Positions 17,519-27,000 are shown, counted from the stretch's first letter. The stretch: DNA of 47,914 nt from an uncultured Paraglaciecola sp. (GCF_913020055.1 NZ_CAJWCF010000020.1:1-47914), one strand, 5' to 3'. Made by a program: numbers and translations. Notes: generated by a model from the sequence alone, not told the origin.

Positions 17519-18619
17519 ATGCAACAAGCAGCTCAACCACGAATAGATGCCATTGATATTTTACGAGGCTTGGCCTTGGCTTTGATGTTATTGGTAAATA
17601 ACCCCGGCTCTTGGTCAGCGGTATATGCGCCTTTTTTACATGCCAGTTGGCATGGATTAACACCTACCGATTTGGTTTTTCCGTTCTTTTTATTCGTGGT
17701 GGGTGCTTCTATGGCCTGCTCACTCAAAGGCCAAATACAAAATTCAGGCATGCCATGGCTTTCGGTTTTCAAACGTGGGGCTTTATTATTTTTGATCGGT
17801 TTTGTGTTACAAATAGCTCCCTTCGACCAAGCCCCTGACACTTGGAGAATCATGGGCGTACTGCAGCGTATAGGCCTTTGTTTTGTGCTGGTTGCGACTA
17901 TCATCGCAATAGTCAAAGAACGCTATTTGTTGCTTACCTGTGCACTAGTGTTACTCGCTTACTGGTTGTTATTTGCCACATCAGGAGAGCTACCCTACTC
18001 CATTGAAAATACTGTTGTTCGTCACTTTGATATGGCCATGCTCGGCAGTAACCATATGTGGCATGTTAGTGGACTACCTTTCGACCCTGAGGGTTTACTC
18101 AGCACCATTGGGGCAAGTGTAACGGTGTTAAGTGGTTATTTGATTTGCTCAAGTACATTACAAAATAAAAGTCATAAAAAACAAATAATAGACCTTATTT
18201 TGATTGGCTGTGCCTTGTTGGGGTTAGGTTTGCTTTGGTCAATTTGGCAGCCAATTAACAAAAGCTTATGGACTGGATCATTTGTATTGGTTTGCAGCGC
18301 AGCAGCTTGTTTATGCCTAGCGATAATCATCTGGTTATGGTCTGTATTACAAATAAAAACGGGGCTAAATGCCCTAAAGATATATGGCAGTAATCCTATT
18401 GTTATTTATGTGGCAGCTTGGTTATTTGCAGTATTTTTGCGTAGAGTTAACCTCACTTTTAACGAGCAGTCGAACTCAATTCAAGGTTGGGTATACGCCA
18501 GTTTTCAAACTGTGATGCCCGATAAACTTGCCTCGCTTGTGTATGCGTTGATATTTACTCTGATCTTCTATTTTATTGCTTTGATACTGTATAAAAAGCG
18601 CATATTTATTAAGCTTTAA
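17519..18619 (+). CDS. nagX: NagX, DUF5009/HGSNAT-like membrane protein
   Basis: 366 residues with about ten helices. The N-terminus RIDAIDILRGLALALMLLVNN and the following HASWHGLTPTDLVFPFFLFVVG match the NagX/heparan-alpha-glucosaminide N-acetyltransferase family, with the His of HASWHG in the position used for acyl transfer in the eukaryotic relative. In marine Gammaproteobacteria NagX lies in chitin/GlcNAc operons; its role (transport or trans-acylation) is not settled. A strong AAGGAG precedes the ATG, 12 bp after nagP. Confidence 0.88.
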   Translation: MQQAAQPRIDAIDILRGLALALMLLVNNPGSWSAVYAPFLHASWHGLTPTDLVFPFFLFVVGASMACSLKGQIQNSGMPWLSVFKRGALLFLIGFVLQIAPFDQAPDTWRIMGVLQRIGLCFVLVATIIAIVKERYLLLTCALVLLAYWLLFATSGELPYSIENTVVRHFDMAMLGSNHMWHVSGLPFDPEGLLSTIGASVTVLSGYLICSSTLQNKSHKKQIIDLILIGCALLGLGLLWSIWQPINKSLWTGSFVLVCSAAACLCLAIIIWLWSVLQIKTGLNALKIYGSNPIVIYVAAWLFAVFLRRVNLTFNEQSNSIQGWVYASFQTVMPDKLASLVYALIFTLIFYFIALILYKKRIFIKL

Positions 18620-18637
18620 TAAACGACGAGGACTGAT

Positions 18638-19309
18638 TTGCAACACATACAAACGATGGCGTCGACTAAGTTTGACGCCATTTTATTCGATAAAGACGGC
18701 ACTATTTTTGATAGCGAACAAGTGTGTTGTGATGCATGGGTAACTACTGCAAAAGTTTTTGATGTCGATTTTACTGCCGATATGTTTAAAAAATTTATTG
18801 GTATCCCTACCCACGAATGTATAAAAATAGCCCATCAAAATTTTGGCTCTGCATTCCCCATGGAAACGTTCACCCAAGAAATAAGTCGTTACATAAGCGC
18901 ACAAAAGAAACAAGGGTTACCTATCAAAAAAGGATTTGATCGTTTCTTTCGTTATATTCTTAAAAAAAACATACCTGTTGGCGTGGTGACATCTTCTGGT
19001 TATGACTCTGTTATTGAAAGCTTTCAGCAAACAAATTACATGCAATCCCTTGATGTATTGGTGACTTTTGACGACATCATTCATCCCAAACCGGCGCCAG
19101 ATTGTTACTTGTTAGCGTGCCAAAAACTGTCGGTAGCACCAGAACGCGTGCTCGTATTTGAAGACTCTAACGCTGGCATCAAAGCCTCATTAGCGGCTGG
19201 CTGCCAAACAGTTGCCATTCCAGACATTGTCGATATTGAAACTGAATTGTTAGCGCGTTGCCATTACACTTTTTCCAGTTTTGATGAGGCATACCCAATA
19301 CTTGGATAA
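18638..19309 (+). CDS. HAD-superfamily phosphatase/phosphomutase in the nag operon
   Basis: 223 residues, subfamily IA. Motif I is LFDKDGT (16-22, catalytic Asp18 and Asp20), a helical cap follows (about 28-95), motif II is VVTSSGYDS, motif III the Lys in HPKPAPDCY, and motif IV VFEDSNAGIKAS. It resembles beta-phosphoglucomutase and sugar-phosphate phosphatases. It is the last gene of the operon, 18 bp after nagX. The start is TTG 18638 with GACGAGGA before it; ATG 18656 is an in-frame alternative with no good ribosome site. A role on a GlcNAc-derived phosphate is inferred from position only. Confidence 0.85.
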   Translation: MQHIQTMASTKFDAILFDKDGTIFDSEQVCCDAWVTTAKVFDVDFTADMFKKFIGIPTHECIKIAHQNFGSAFPMETFTQEISRYISAQKKQGLPIKKGFDRFFRYILKKNIPVGVVTSSGYDSVIESFQQTNYMQSLDVLVTFDDIIHPKPAPDCYLLACQKLSVAPERVLVFEDSNAGIKASLAAGCQTVAIPDIVDIETELLARCHYTFSSFDEAYPILG

Positions 19310-19561
19310 ATTCACTTTCTAATTAACTTCAATTCTGGTCAATAATGAAATCGCTATCTGTCGATTTGGTATTGCTCTCAAAAGTAGGCTATTGCCAACT
19401 AAACATACTAGAAACGTTCAATATCAAGTTCCTGAAAATATCCGCATTGACGCACTGTGTTAGTAACGTGTAAATTCAAGCATGAGCCAACACGAGCTCT
19501 ACTGTCGACACACAGATTATAAAAATGGAGTGTATAAATTATTACTGATACTTCCTCTTCA

Positions 19562-21550
19562 TTGAGACAGCGTTCCCAGCGCGATGCGCTTAACTTACTT
19601 TACGGTAATAATTCCGGCAGCCTTGTTGTTACCTTAAGCATTTGTTTAGCTTTAGTGTTTGGCTTTTCTGACAATCCAAATCAAACCCTTAAAATTTATT
19701 GGTTTATTTTCATGTGTGCGCTTTTTGCTTGGCGCTTTTGGGATATGCGGCATTGGCAAAAAAGTCTCAATGGGCATAAATATGATGCCGCTAGACCAAT
19801 GTTGCGTTTTACCATTACTAGGTATTTAACCGCTATTGCATTGAGTGCTTATTCGGTAATGTTTTTTGATTCCATGGATGTAATTGAACTGGCCTGCACC
19901 ATTGTAATTATGTCGTCTATGGCCGGCGGAGCTGCAACTGTGTTGGCGGCCGATAAGGGGCTTTCTCTTAGTTATGCATTTATTTTACTCACTCCAATAT
20001 CCGTACTTTGTTTAATTTCGGATGTGGATTATCAAATTATTTTTGGTGTATTGGGGCTTATTTTTGTAGCTGTAATGTTTTCTTCCGCCAAACGTTCTTC
20101 TGAGTTTACTGCAGAATCTATATTGATAAAAAACCAACATGCGGATCTGTTAGAGCAAATGAAACTAAAAAATCTAGAAGTTTCAGAAGTAAATGCAAAC
20201 CTTGAAGCAAAAGTAAAAAAACGAACCGAGCAAATACTTGAACTATCTAGTATCGACCCTCTGACTAAACTGTTTAATCGCAATGCGTTTTCTGAAAACC
20301 TTAAATTATTGATTGATTCGAGCAAACTGCGGGATACCAAATTGGCAGTGTTGTTTATTGATCTTGACGGCTTCAAAAGTATCAATGATTCCCATGGTCA
20401 TGCCATAGGAGACAAAGTATTAGTAGAAACGGCAAAAAGGTTAAGTTCTCAAGCCGAAAAGCAGCACTGTTTATGCCGTTGGGGAGGGGATGAGTTTTTA
20501 ATTGCCCTACAAGATAGTGAAGTTGAAAGTGCGCGAGAGTTTGCTAAGCAACTCATTATGGTGCTGTCTCAACCCATAGAGATTGAGCATCATATGCTGA
20601 CAGTTGGTGCGACAATAGGTATTGCTATGTACCCCGAACATGGCACCAATGAAGTACAGCTGATCACTCTTGCCGATACCGCTATGTATGTACAAAAACA
20701 AACGACTAAGTCTGATGTATGTGTATTTACCGAGCAAATGCGCGATACATTACACAGACAAATAAAGTTAAAGGAAGGATTAGCCCAAGCTCTCAAGAAT
20801 GAAGAGTTCTATATGGTGTTTCAACCTGTCATTGATAGTAAATCCGCTGAGGTGGGGTTTTGCGAGGCACTGTTGCGCTGGGATCTAAATGGCGAACCCA
20901 TTTCACCCACTGAGTTTATCCCTGTTGCAGAACAACACGGTCTCATTCACTCAATTGGCGCATGGGTATTACACCAATCATGCCAGCTAGCAGCGAATTG
21001 GTCTTTTGACAAAACAGTTGATTTATCAGTCAATGTATCCGTTGCACAATTGATGCATGGTGATTTAGTTTCAGTGGTAGAAAGTGCATTACACAGCTCT
21101 GGTTTCGCTGCTAAAAATTTACATATTGAGATCACAGAGTCGATTTTCGCTGAAGATATCGACTATGTACTTGAACAAATGAATGCCTTACAAGAACTGG
21201 ATATTAAAGTATCTGTTGACGATTTTGGCACAGGTTTTTCTTCTCTCGCCTTGTTGCAATCACTATCTGCGGATGTCGTGAAAATTGATAGAAGCTTTAT
21301 TCACACTATCGATAAAGGTGGAAAAGCGATTATTCAGGCAACCCAATATATGGCCAACGAATTGGGCTACAGCGTGGTGGCAGAAGGAGTAGAAACCAAA
21401 GTACAAGCAGATACGTTATCTGCAATGGGGATTGAAAGCTTACAGGGTTTCTATTTTAGCAAACCCATGAAGGTTGATGAATTGGCCGCTTGGCATAAGG
21501 CATTTAAAAATAAGGAGATATCCCCTAAGGACGACCTCGCGGCAGATTAA
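19562..21550 (+). CDS. membrane-bound GGDEF-EAL protein (diguanylate cyclase/phosphodiesterase)
   Basis: 662 residues: five to six N-terminal helices (about 20-180), coiled coil (185-225), GGDEF domain and EAL domain. The cyclase signature GGDEF is intact at 308-312 (RWGGDEF). The EAL motif is at 435-437 (CEALLRW), with ITES, DDFGTGFSS and AEGVET also present, so both activities could exist. It would set local c-di-GMP levels at the inner membrane. The start is uncertain: TTG 19562 is used here, but an ATT at 19538, after GGAG, is open in the same frame, and no ATG is available before it. Confidence 0.9.
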   Translation: MRQRSQRDALNLLYGNNSGSLVVTLSICLALVFGFSDNPNQTLKIYWFIFMCALFAWRFWDMRHWQKSLNGHKYDAARPMLRFTITRYLTAIALSAYSVMFFDSMDVIELACTIVIMSSMAGGAATVLAADKGLSLSYAFILLTPISVLCLISDVDYQIIFGVLGLIFVAVMFSSAKRSSEFTAESILIKNQHADLLEQMKLKNLEVSEVNANLEAKVKKRTEQILELSSIDPLTKLFNRNAFSENLKLLIDSSKLRDTKLAVLFIDLDGFKSINDSHGHAIGDKVLVETAKRLSSQAEKQHCLCRWGGDEFLIALQDSEVESAREFAKQLIMVLSQPIEIEHHMLTVGATIGIAMYPEHGTNEVQLITLADTAMYVQKQTTKSDVCVFTEQMRDTLHRQIKLKEGLAQALKNEEFYMVFQPVIDSKSAEVGFCEALLRWDLNGEPISPTEFIPVAEQHGLIHSIGAWVLHQSCQLAANWSFDKTVDLSVNVSVAQLMHGDLVSVVESALHSSGFAAKNLHIEITESIFAEDIDYVLEQMNALQELDIKVSVDDFGTGFSSLALLQSLSADVVKIDRSFIHTIDKGGKAIIQATQYMANELGYSVVAEGVETKVQADTLSAMGIESLQGFYFSKPMKVDELAAWHKAFKNKEISPKDDLAAD

Positions 21551-21680
21551 CTAGCAAATGTAGCTTGAGCAGTTAGTTTCTTCTTAATAGACACTGAAAA
21601 TACTAGATATGTGAACTAGTGATAAAGATTTCAGTTGTTTGTAGCGTAAGATCAGCTTTTAGATTAATAAGGGATTTATT

Positions 21681-22556
21681 GTGAGCTGGGTTTTCTTTAC
21701 GCTGGGTGCTGTGGTGATGCAAACGTTTCGTAACGCTTTGCAGAGTAAGTTAAGTGCACATATGAGCACTTCTGGTGTGACCTTATCGCGCTTTTTATTT
21801 GCGCCTCCTATTGCATTGATATACCTATTGTTGCTTTACACTTTTTCAAACCAGGTTATTCCGGAGTTCTCTTCTCAATTTATATTCTATGTTTTGCTCG
21901 CCTCTGTGATGCAAATTTTTGCGACTTCGTTAATGGTGATTTTGTTTAAACAAAAGAACTTTGCAATAGGCGCAGGACTGGCTAAAAGTGAAGCATTAGT
22001 AGCGGGCGTGTTAGGGACTTTATTCTTTGGGAGCCAACTTAATCTATTTGGTTGGGTAGGTATTTTGATTGGTGCAGCGGCGATATTTGTGTTGTCCGGT
22101 GGCGGCAGAAAAGGGCAACTTAGTCTTACAACGGTGATTATAGGTTTGGCCTGTGGCAGCTGTTTTGCGCTTACGTCTTTATACGTAAGAGAGGCGAGTC
22201 ACTTGCTGAATGTGCCTTTTCCGCACAGTGCAGCTTGGGTATTGCTTTGGGTGTTGTGTATTCAAACAAGCTTACTGGTGAGTTATATCGCGGTAAAAGA
22301 CAGAAGTACTTTTACCTCACTTAAAAACAACGCAAAGATGACCTTTGCAACCAGTGCAACCAGTTGTTTCGGTTCTATTTGTTGGTTTAGTGCAATGGCT
22401 TTACAGCATGTTGCTTATGTCAAAACGTTAGGCCAAATAGAGGTATTGTTTACCATATTAATCGCTACTTTCTGGCTTAAAAATAAGGTCAAACAACACG
22501 AAATCATTGGCCTACTACTTATCGCCGCTGCGGCTATTTTGGTGATGTGGGCATAA
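21681..22556 (+). CDS. EamA-type (DMT superfamily) transporter
   Basis: 291 residues with ten hydrophobic helices in two five-helix halves, the EamA repeat. The first half ends with VGILIGAAAIFVLSG and the second with EIIGLLLIAAAAILVMWA. GLAKSEALVAGVLG and YVKTLGQIEVLFTI occupy equivalent positions of the two repeats. Substrate is unknown; family members export metabolites. It starts at GTG 21681 after AATAAGGG. It lies just before yigZ (13 bp), so the two may be co-transcribed. Confidence 0.82.
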   Translation: MSWVFFTLGAVVMQTFRNALQSKLSAHMSTSGVTLSRFLFAPPIALIYLLLLYTFSNQVIPEFSSQFIFYVLLASVMQIFATSLMVILFKQKNFAIGAGLAKSEALVAGVLGTLFFGSQLNLFGWVGILIGAAAIFVLSGGGRKGQLSLTTVIIGLACGSCFALTSLYVREASHLLNVPFPHSAAWVLLWVLCIQTSLLVSYIAVKDRSTFTSLKNNAKMTFATSATSCFGSICWFSAMALQHVAYVKTLGQIEVLFTILIATFWLKNKVKQHEIIGLLLIAAAAILVMWA

Positions 22557-22569
22557 TGGTCAAAGCCAA

Positions 22570-23190
22570 ATGAGTACCGCAAGTTATCAAGTGCCTGCTC
22601 AGGCACATCAAGTAGAGTTAGAAATTAAACGCAGCAAATTTTTAACTTTTGCTGCACCAGCGGTTAATCGGCAAGAGGCAGACGATTTTATCCGCTCTTT
22701 GCGCGGGCAACACCCTCAAGCGAATCATGTATGTTGTGCCTATATTGCTGGCGCGCCTAATACTACCATTCGTTCAATGAGTGACGACGGAGAGCCCAGC
22801 GGAACCGCAGGTATGCCGATGTTAAAAGTACTCGAATATAGTGGGTATGGTGACATAGTGGTGGCAGTAGTGCGCTACTTTGGTGGCACTAAGCTTGGCA
22901 CAGGCGGATTACAACGCGCATATTCAGATGCCGTGTCTTTGGTGCTCACAGATTTACCAATCAAGCTTAAAGTGGCACGCACCACCTTACAATTAACCTA
23001 CGACTATTCCTATGACGGCAGTATTTCACGATTGTTAGAACGTTATGATGTTGAGGGAATAGTCCCGAATTATGCTCAGCAAGTCACTCTGATGCTTGCA
23101 ATAGCGAGTAACGAACTGAGCACATTTAAGACTGAAGCCACCAATATTACTGCGGGTAATATTCAGGTTTTATTACCAGACGCAGATTGA
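22570..23190 (+). CDS. yigZ: YigZ/IMPACT family protein
   Basis: 206 residues. An N-terminal UPF0029 (Impact) domain has IKRSKFLTFAAP, ANHVCCAYIAG, SDDGEPSGTAGMPML and VVRYFGGTKLGTGGL, the conserved core of the family. A C-terminal DUF1949 ferredoxin-like domain spans about 140-200. The eukaryotic homologue regulates translation through GCN1; the bacterial role is not settled. The gene follows the EamA gene by 13 bp and is convergent with the DUF2855 gene (5 bp apart). Confidence 0.92.
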   Translation: MSTASYQVPAQAHQVELEIKRSKFLTFAAPAVNRQEADDFIRSLRGQHPQANHVCCAYIAGAPNTTIRSMSDDGEPSGTAGMPMLKVLEYSGYGDIVVAVVRYFGGTKLGTGGLQRAYSDAVSLVLTDLPIKLKVARTTLQLTYDYSYDGSISRLLERYDVEGIVPNYAQQVTLMLAIASNELSTFKTEATNITAGNIQVLLPDAD

Positions 23191-23195
23191 TTTTT

Positions 23196-24287
23196 TTACA
23201 TTTCGACAATTAATCCGGCTTCAGGATCCACCTTGCCTTCGCACACATCTTGATAAACGTCGGCCAACCCATTCAGCCCGTTAAGCTGGGTCAACCTCAA
23301 CCAGCTAGCACTTCTTTGGATTGTAGATTGCATAAACGCAGTGGTTTTTTGCTCAAATACTTCAGGCCCCCAATCTTTAAGACGTTTTTGAATATGGCTA
23401 GGCGCAAAAAACATTTCGCTTCGCTGCTGAATAAAGTCAGGACCCATACCGCCTTCTTCCCAGTTAGTAAAACCCACATTTGAACAAAACTTCATGTTGT
23501 CGCCAAGGTGTTTATGTAGTCGACCTAACACATCACCATTGCCTGACATATCCACTATAACCGTTGGCTTAGATGCGTCGATTTCTGTCAGGTTGTCATA
23601 GGTCACTGTACTGTTGTATACACCTAACCTGTTGACCATTTCTAGATTTCGGCTCGATGTCACACCTATACTTGTAGGTGCATTTTTGTCATCCGCCAAA
23701 GCGTAAGCTAGACCAATACTGGTTTTACTTGATGCACTGATCACCACAACTTGCTCAGCGCCAAACCAGTTTCTGTCTTGCAAGTTGTCATACAAACAAT
23801 AGGAAGTAAGGTGTAACGGAAACAACAACATCCGAAAATCGTCCATGGCCTTATTGTAATGTGGCTCTGCCAAAACTCTACGATAGGCGTTATACCCTGA
23901 AGGCAAAGGGGCGCGATGCTCAGCGCCATCAATCCAGCGTAATGTATTGATATGAGTAGGGGTCATTTTAAGATAGCTAGCTGGCGAAAAATAACCAAAT
24001 AACCGCTCGCCTACCAGCACGCCTTCGGCATTAGACGCCACCACATCGGCAAAACCCCATACGGGTAACACCCCCCAATTATTAACGTCATCACCTGTGG
24101 GCGGAAAAAACTGCCAGTAACCAAACTGATCACCCACCACTGCATAAGTAATGTTGTTAGCGGTAAACGCAAACCTGTCAATTTTAACTAATACTTCGCC
24201 TTCAGCAATGTCACTCTCAGATAAACTGGTTGCCACTACACGATTGGTTAGGTAGTTGTCTTTACGGATTTGAAATTCGCTCATCAT
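23196..24287 (-). CDS. DUF2855 family protein
   Basis: 363 residues. Family features are VKIDRFAFTANNITYAVVGD near the N-terminus, WGFADVVASNAEGVLVGERLFGY, and VVISASSKTSIGLAYAL in the middle, which resembles the nucleotide-binding region of medium-chain dehydrogenases without the usual zinc ligands. The function is unknown. It is 7 bp downstream of the flavin monooxygenase gene on the same strand and clearly in an operon with it; the divergent TetR gene probably regulates both. Confidence 0.85.
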   Translation of the reverse strand: MMSEFQIRKDNYLTNRVVATSLSESDIAEGEVLVKIDRFAFTANNITYAVVGDQFGYWQFFPPTGDDVNNWGVLPVWGFADVVASNAEGVLVGERLFGYFSPASYLKMTPTHINTLRWIDGAEHRAPLPSGYNAYRRVLAEPHYNKAMDDFRMLLFPLHLTSYCLYDNLQDRNWFGAEQVVVISASSKTSIGLAYALADDKNAPTSIGVTSSRNLEMVNRLGVYNSTVTYDNLTEIDASKPTVIVDMSGNGDVLGRLHKHLGDNMKFCSNVGFTNWEEGGMGPDFIQQRSEMFFAPSHIQKRLKDWGPEVFEQKTTAFMQSTIQRSASWLRLTQLNGLNGLADVYQDVCEGKVDPEAGLIVEM

Positions 24288-24294
24288 CTTCTCC

Positions 24295-25704
24295 TTACTT
24301 GGCAGTGGCTTGTGTTTGCGCTAAATATTGCTGAAGTTTGTCCATGGCTGGTTGCGCATTTGCCCGTAAGCGTTTCACTATGGCTTGTTTTTCGGCGTCG
24401 TCTTCTTTAACACTGCGCATCAACTGGCTAAATCCATCTAGCCTATTGTCTAATAGCCATTTACGTAGATTTTCATCTTGCGACCAAATATATTGGTTCA
24501 TCATAAAAGCCGCAGTTAAACGTAACCAATCAATTAACGTGTTGGGTAAAGGCACCACGTTACATATTTGATTTTTAGCGGCTTCTGGGTAAGCCAATTC
24601 AATATGCGCGATAAAGGCAGCGCTGAAAACAGGTTGATATGAACGTACAGTTTGTGGCGTGATGATATCGCCTTCAAACACAGGTTTAATCGTTAAGTTG
24701 GTTAATGCACTGGCTGAACAGTCAATATGTAAGTGTCCGGTACTGGTAGGGATAGAACCTTGCTCTAATACAATTTGATGACTCTCAATGTTGGTGACTC
24801 GACCCATTCTCACGATATTTTTTACTTTGCGTAATTCAGTCAACTCCATTTGGCTAATGGTTGCCCCATGAAACATTGTTGGTTGAACATCAGTATCAAT
24901 TCTTAAGAACACTCCGGCTTTTTCTAACCGGTCAAACATGTCTTCAATTGATTCAGAGTCGGCTATGGCTTCCATTTGTGAAGCTTGAGCACCAATTGCA
25001 TCTACAAAAAATTCTTCTGTCGGTTGGGTGTTTTTACGATCAATTAACCACGCATCTCGGGGCATAATCCATTGAATGTCGTCAGGGTTTACATTGTTTT
25101 CCAGTAACCACAAAATGGCATCGATGCCGGTTTTTCCTCCGCCTACAATCACATAACCAGCAGGCGGTTTTGTCACTTTAGGCAGATCATTTAGCGGCAT
25201 AAATTGAATATCAGTAGCAACAGTAAAATTTGGTGTATGGGTAGAAGGCACATTGGTATTTAAATAGGTAGCATCAACGGTTTTTTTGTTCACTTTGACT
25301 TGATGAGACTCACCCGTAAGAGACGAAACAAACTTTCCATCACCTTTGTAATCACACATTGGAAAGTATTTCACTCGCCCGCTAGGTAAAAATTGTTCGT
25401 GCATCACATCGTCAAAATAGGCGCTAACTTCAGCACCCGAAGCCAATTCATTCAGCCCTTTATTTAAACCAACCTGATCGATACTGCCTTTACTTAACTC
25501 ACGAGAACTCACACCATAAAAAGAAGAGGGTTGATGAAGTGTGACAAAAGGATAAGCCACATTCCAATGCCCACCAGGCTTATGAAAACGGTCAACAATA
25601 ACAATATTCGCGTCACTTTCTGTTAATAAAATATCGGCAAATGCCATACCCACTGCACCGCTACCAACAATTAAATAATCTGTTTCATGAGTATGTGTCG
25701 TCAT
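24295..25704 (-). CDS. FAD/NAD(P)-binding monooxygenase-like oxidoreductase
   Basis: 470 residues from ATG 25704 (GAGGA ribosome site upstream; an open extension to 25794 has no such site and would overlap the operators). A Rossmann FAD motif LIVGSGAVGMAFAD lies at about 11-24, and a second dinucleotide motif VIVGGGKTGIDAILWL at about 170-185, probably for NADPH. The acidic PHWNV-type GGHWNVAYPFV segment follows the first. It resembles flavin-containing monooxygenases, but I do not see the canonical FxGxxxHxxxY fingerprint, so the chemistry is open. First gene of a two-gene operon with the DUF2855 gene, divergent from tetR. Confidence 0.82.
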   Translation of the reverse strand: MTTHTHETDYLIVGSGAVGMAFADILLTESDANIVIVDRFHKPGGHWNVAYPFVTLHQPSSFYGVSSRELSKGSIDQVGLNKGLNELASGAEVSAYFDDVMHEQFLPSGRVKYFPMCDYKGDGKFVSSLTGESHQVKVNKKTVDATYLNTNVPSTHTPNFTVATDIQFMPLNDLPKVTKPPAGYVIVGGGKTGIDAILWLLENNVNPDDIQWIMPRDAWLIDRKNTQPTEEFFVDAIGAQASQMEAIADSESIEDMFDRLEKAGVFLRIDTDVQPTMFHGATISQMELTELRKVKNIVRMGRVTNIESHQIVLEQGSIPTSTGHLHIDCSASALTNLTIKPVFEGDIITPQTVRSYQPVFSAAFIAHIELAYPEAAKNQICNVVPLPNTLIDWLRLTAAFMMNQYIWSQDENLRKWLLDNRLDGFSQLMRSVKEDDAEKQAIVKRLRANAQPAMDKLQQYLAQTQATAK

Positions 25705-25770
25705 TTTTTTAATCCTCGTTATGAATGAATTGTTATGCCGTACAAACGAAAAACGAAAAAGCACGTTGAA

Positions 25771-25807
25771 CATAACAGCGTTATAGTTAATCATAACACT
25801 GTTATGC
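25771..25807. promoter_or_regulatory. paired operator-like near-palindromes between the oxidoreductase operon and tetR
   Basis: Two copies of a CATAACA-xx-GTTATG type near-palindrome lie 21 bp apart, two helical turns: CATAACAGCGTTATAG (25771-25786) and CATAACACTGTTATGC (25792-25807). They are centred in the divergent promoter region, 45-80 bp from the tetR start and 67-103 bp from the oxidoreductase start, the usual layout for an autoregulating TetR repressor that also controls the opposite operon. Confidence 0.7.
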
Positions 25808-25851
25808 TGGTCAACTATTAATCCTTAAGCATTGGTTAAATAATCATCATT

Positions 25852-26448
25852 ATGAACGACGCTAAAAGTAAGATTTTACAAGCTGCATCTGAATTATTCC
25901 TCGAAGGAGGCACGCCAGCGCTTAGCGTTAGAGCGATATCCAAACGTGCTGGTGTATCGACTATTGGCATATACAGTCATTTCAACGGCAAACAAGGCAT
26001 TTTAGACGAACTCTATATAGAGGGGTTTGAGAAAGTGTTTAGTGAAATAGATATTATTGATACTAAACACTCTCCTCGCGAAGTCATTTTGCAAGGTGTA
26101 AAAGGTTACTTAAAAGTGGCAGATCAATATGAAGCACATTACAGGCTAATTTTTGGTGAAAGTGACTCGGGTTATGCTCCTTCTGAGGAAGCGCGTGTCA
26201 TGGCTGAAAAGGCCTTTTCAAAGCTGGTTGATATCAGCTCTCTTATTCTTCCGGTAGAAACAGAAGCTGCGAAAAAACAACGTTTTGCATTAGAAATATG
26301 GGCGTTAGTGCATGGTTATGTCAGTTTAAAACATCACGCCATAGCCACTTTAATCAATCCTTTGGAATGGAACGAATTAGCATTAAGCGCGGTAGCAACA
26401 CATATTGATGCCGTCATTTCCAAGTACGCTTTATCCATTCCCAGATAA
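25852..26448 (+). CDS. TetR-family transcriptional regulator
   Basis: 198 residues. The DNA-binding domain (about 5-52) contains LSVRAISKRAGVSTIGIYSHF, then NGKQGILDELYIEGF, which fits TetR. The C-terminal ligand domain is not assignable to a named subfamily (it has YEAHYRLIFGE, as in WHG-type regulators). It is divergent from the DUF2855/monooxygenase pair and separated from it by two candidate operators, so autoregulation and control of that pair are likely. Confidence 0.88.
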   Translation: MNDAKSKILQAASELFLEGGTPALSVRAISKRAGVSTIGIYSHFNGKQGILDELYIEGFEKVFSEIDIIDTKHSPREVILQGVKGYLKVADQYEAHYRLIFGESDSGYAPSEEARVMAEKAFSKLVDISSLILPVETEAAKKQRFALEIWALVHGYVSLKHHAIATLINPLEWNELALSAVATHIDAVISKYALSIPR

Positions 26449-26620
26449 ACCTTTAGCTGGCGTCAAAGTCATTGAGTAAAATGTGTTACTTAGGCAATAC
26501 TGTTAATCGGTTTACTGTAAAAAGAGTGGGTCTAATATAGAGAACAGTTAGGCTAGGCGCAATGCCGGTAAAAGAAGTGTCTGATGTTGCGGTTGAAAAC
26601 GGGGACTAGACACATAAACG

Positions 26621-26657
26621 GTGAGCAAAGCTGATATCTCTATCAAGCTTAGCTCAC
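26621..26657. terminator. hairpin between tetR and the DUF3718 gene
   Basis: GTGAGC (26621-26626) pairs with GCTCAC (26652-26657), and the inner AAAGCTGATA with TATCAAGCTT leaving one bulge, around a TCTC loop. There is no strong U-run on either side. Both flanking genes end towards it, so it may serve as a two-way stop. 26449-26685 holds nothing else. Confidence 0.45.
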
Positions 26658-26685
26658 GCTGTTTAGTTATCTGCATATTGCTGGC

Positions 26686-27000
26686 CTATAACCTAACCAA
26701 TAATTCCTGATAATTAACGTTACTTTTTGCCGCCATGTATTGCGCTGTTTTTTCTGCATCATTGGCCAGAGCAAAATTCACTGGATTTTGACCATTACAA
26801 ACTAAACTATTGGCTATTTTTTTAATACCGATGCCGCTGTCTTTTACTGCGTCATTCACTTTAGATAAGTTGTCACTTTTTATCGCTTCACATACTTCTA
26901 CCAATTTACTTTCTACAACTGGGTCTATATTGCTTGCTTGTGCGCTGCCAGCTAAAAGAATGCCTGCTGTTAAGATAGTGCTAATAATTACTTTTTTCAT
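26686..27000 (-). CDS. DUF3718 family exported protein
   Basis: 104 residues: signal peptide 1-22 (cleavage after AQA), then a small domain with two conserved Cys (VCEAIKSDN and LVCNGQNPVNFAL), characteristic of DUF3718, probably forming a disulfide in the periplasm. The function is unknown; the family is common in Alteromonadales. AGAGAG precedes the ATG. It stands alone. Confidence 0.8.
   Translation of the reverse strand: MKKVIISTILTAGILLAGSAQASNIDPVVESKLVEVCEAIKSDNLSKVNDAVKDSGIGIKKIANSLVCNGQNPVNFALANDAEKTAQYMAAKSNVNYQELLVRL

Noticed and set aside
26449..26685. Small gene between tetR and the DUF3718 gene
   Set aside because: No frame with a ribosome site longer than about 20 codons; only the hairpin at 26621-26657 stands out.
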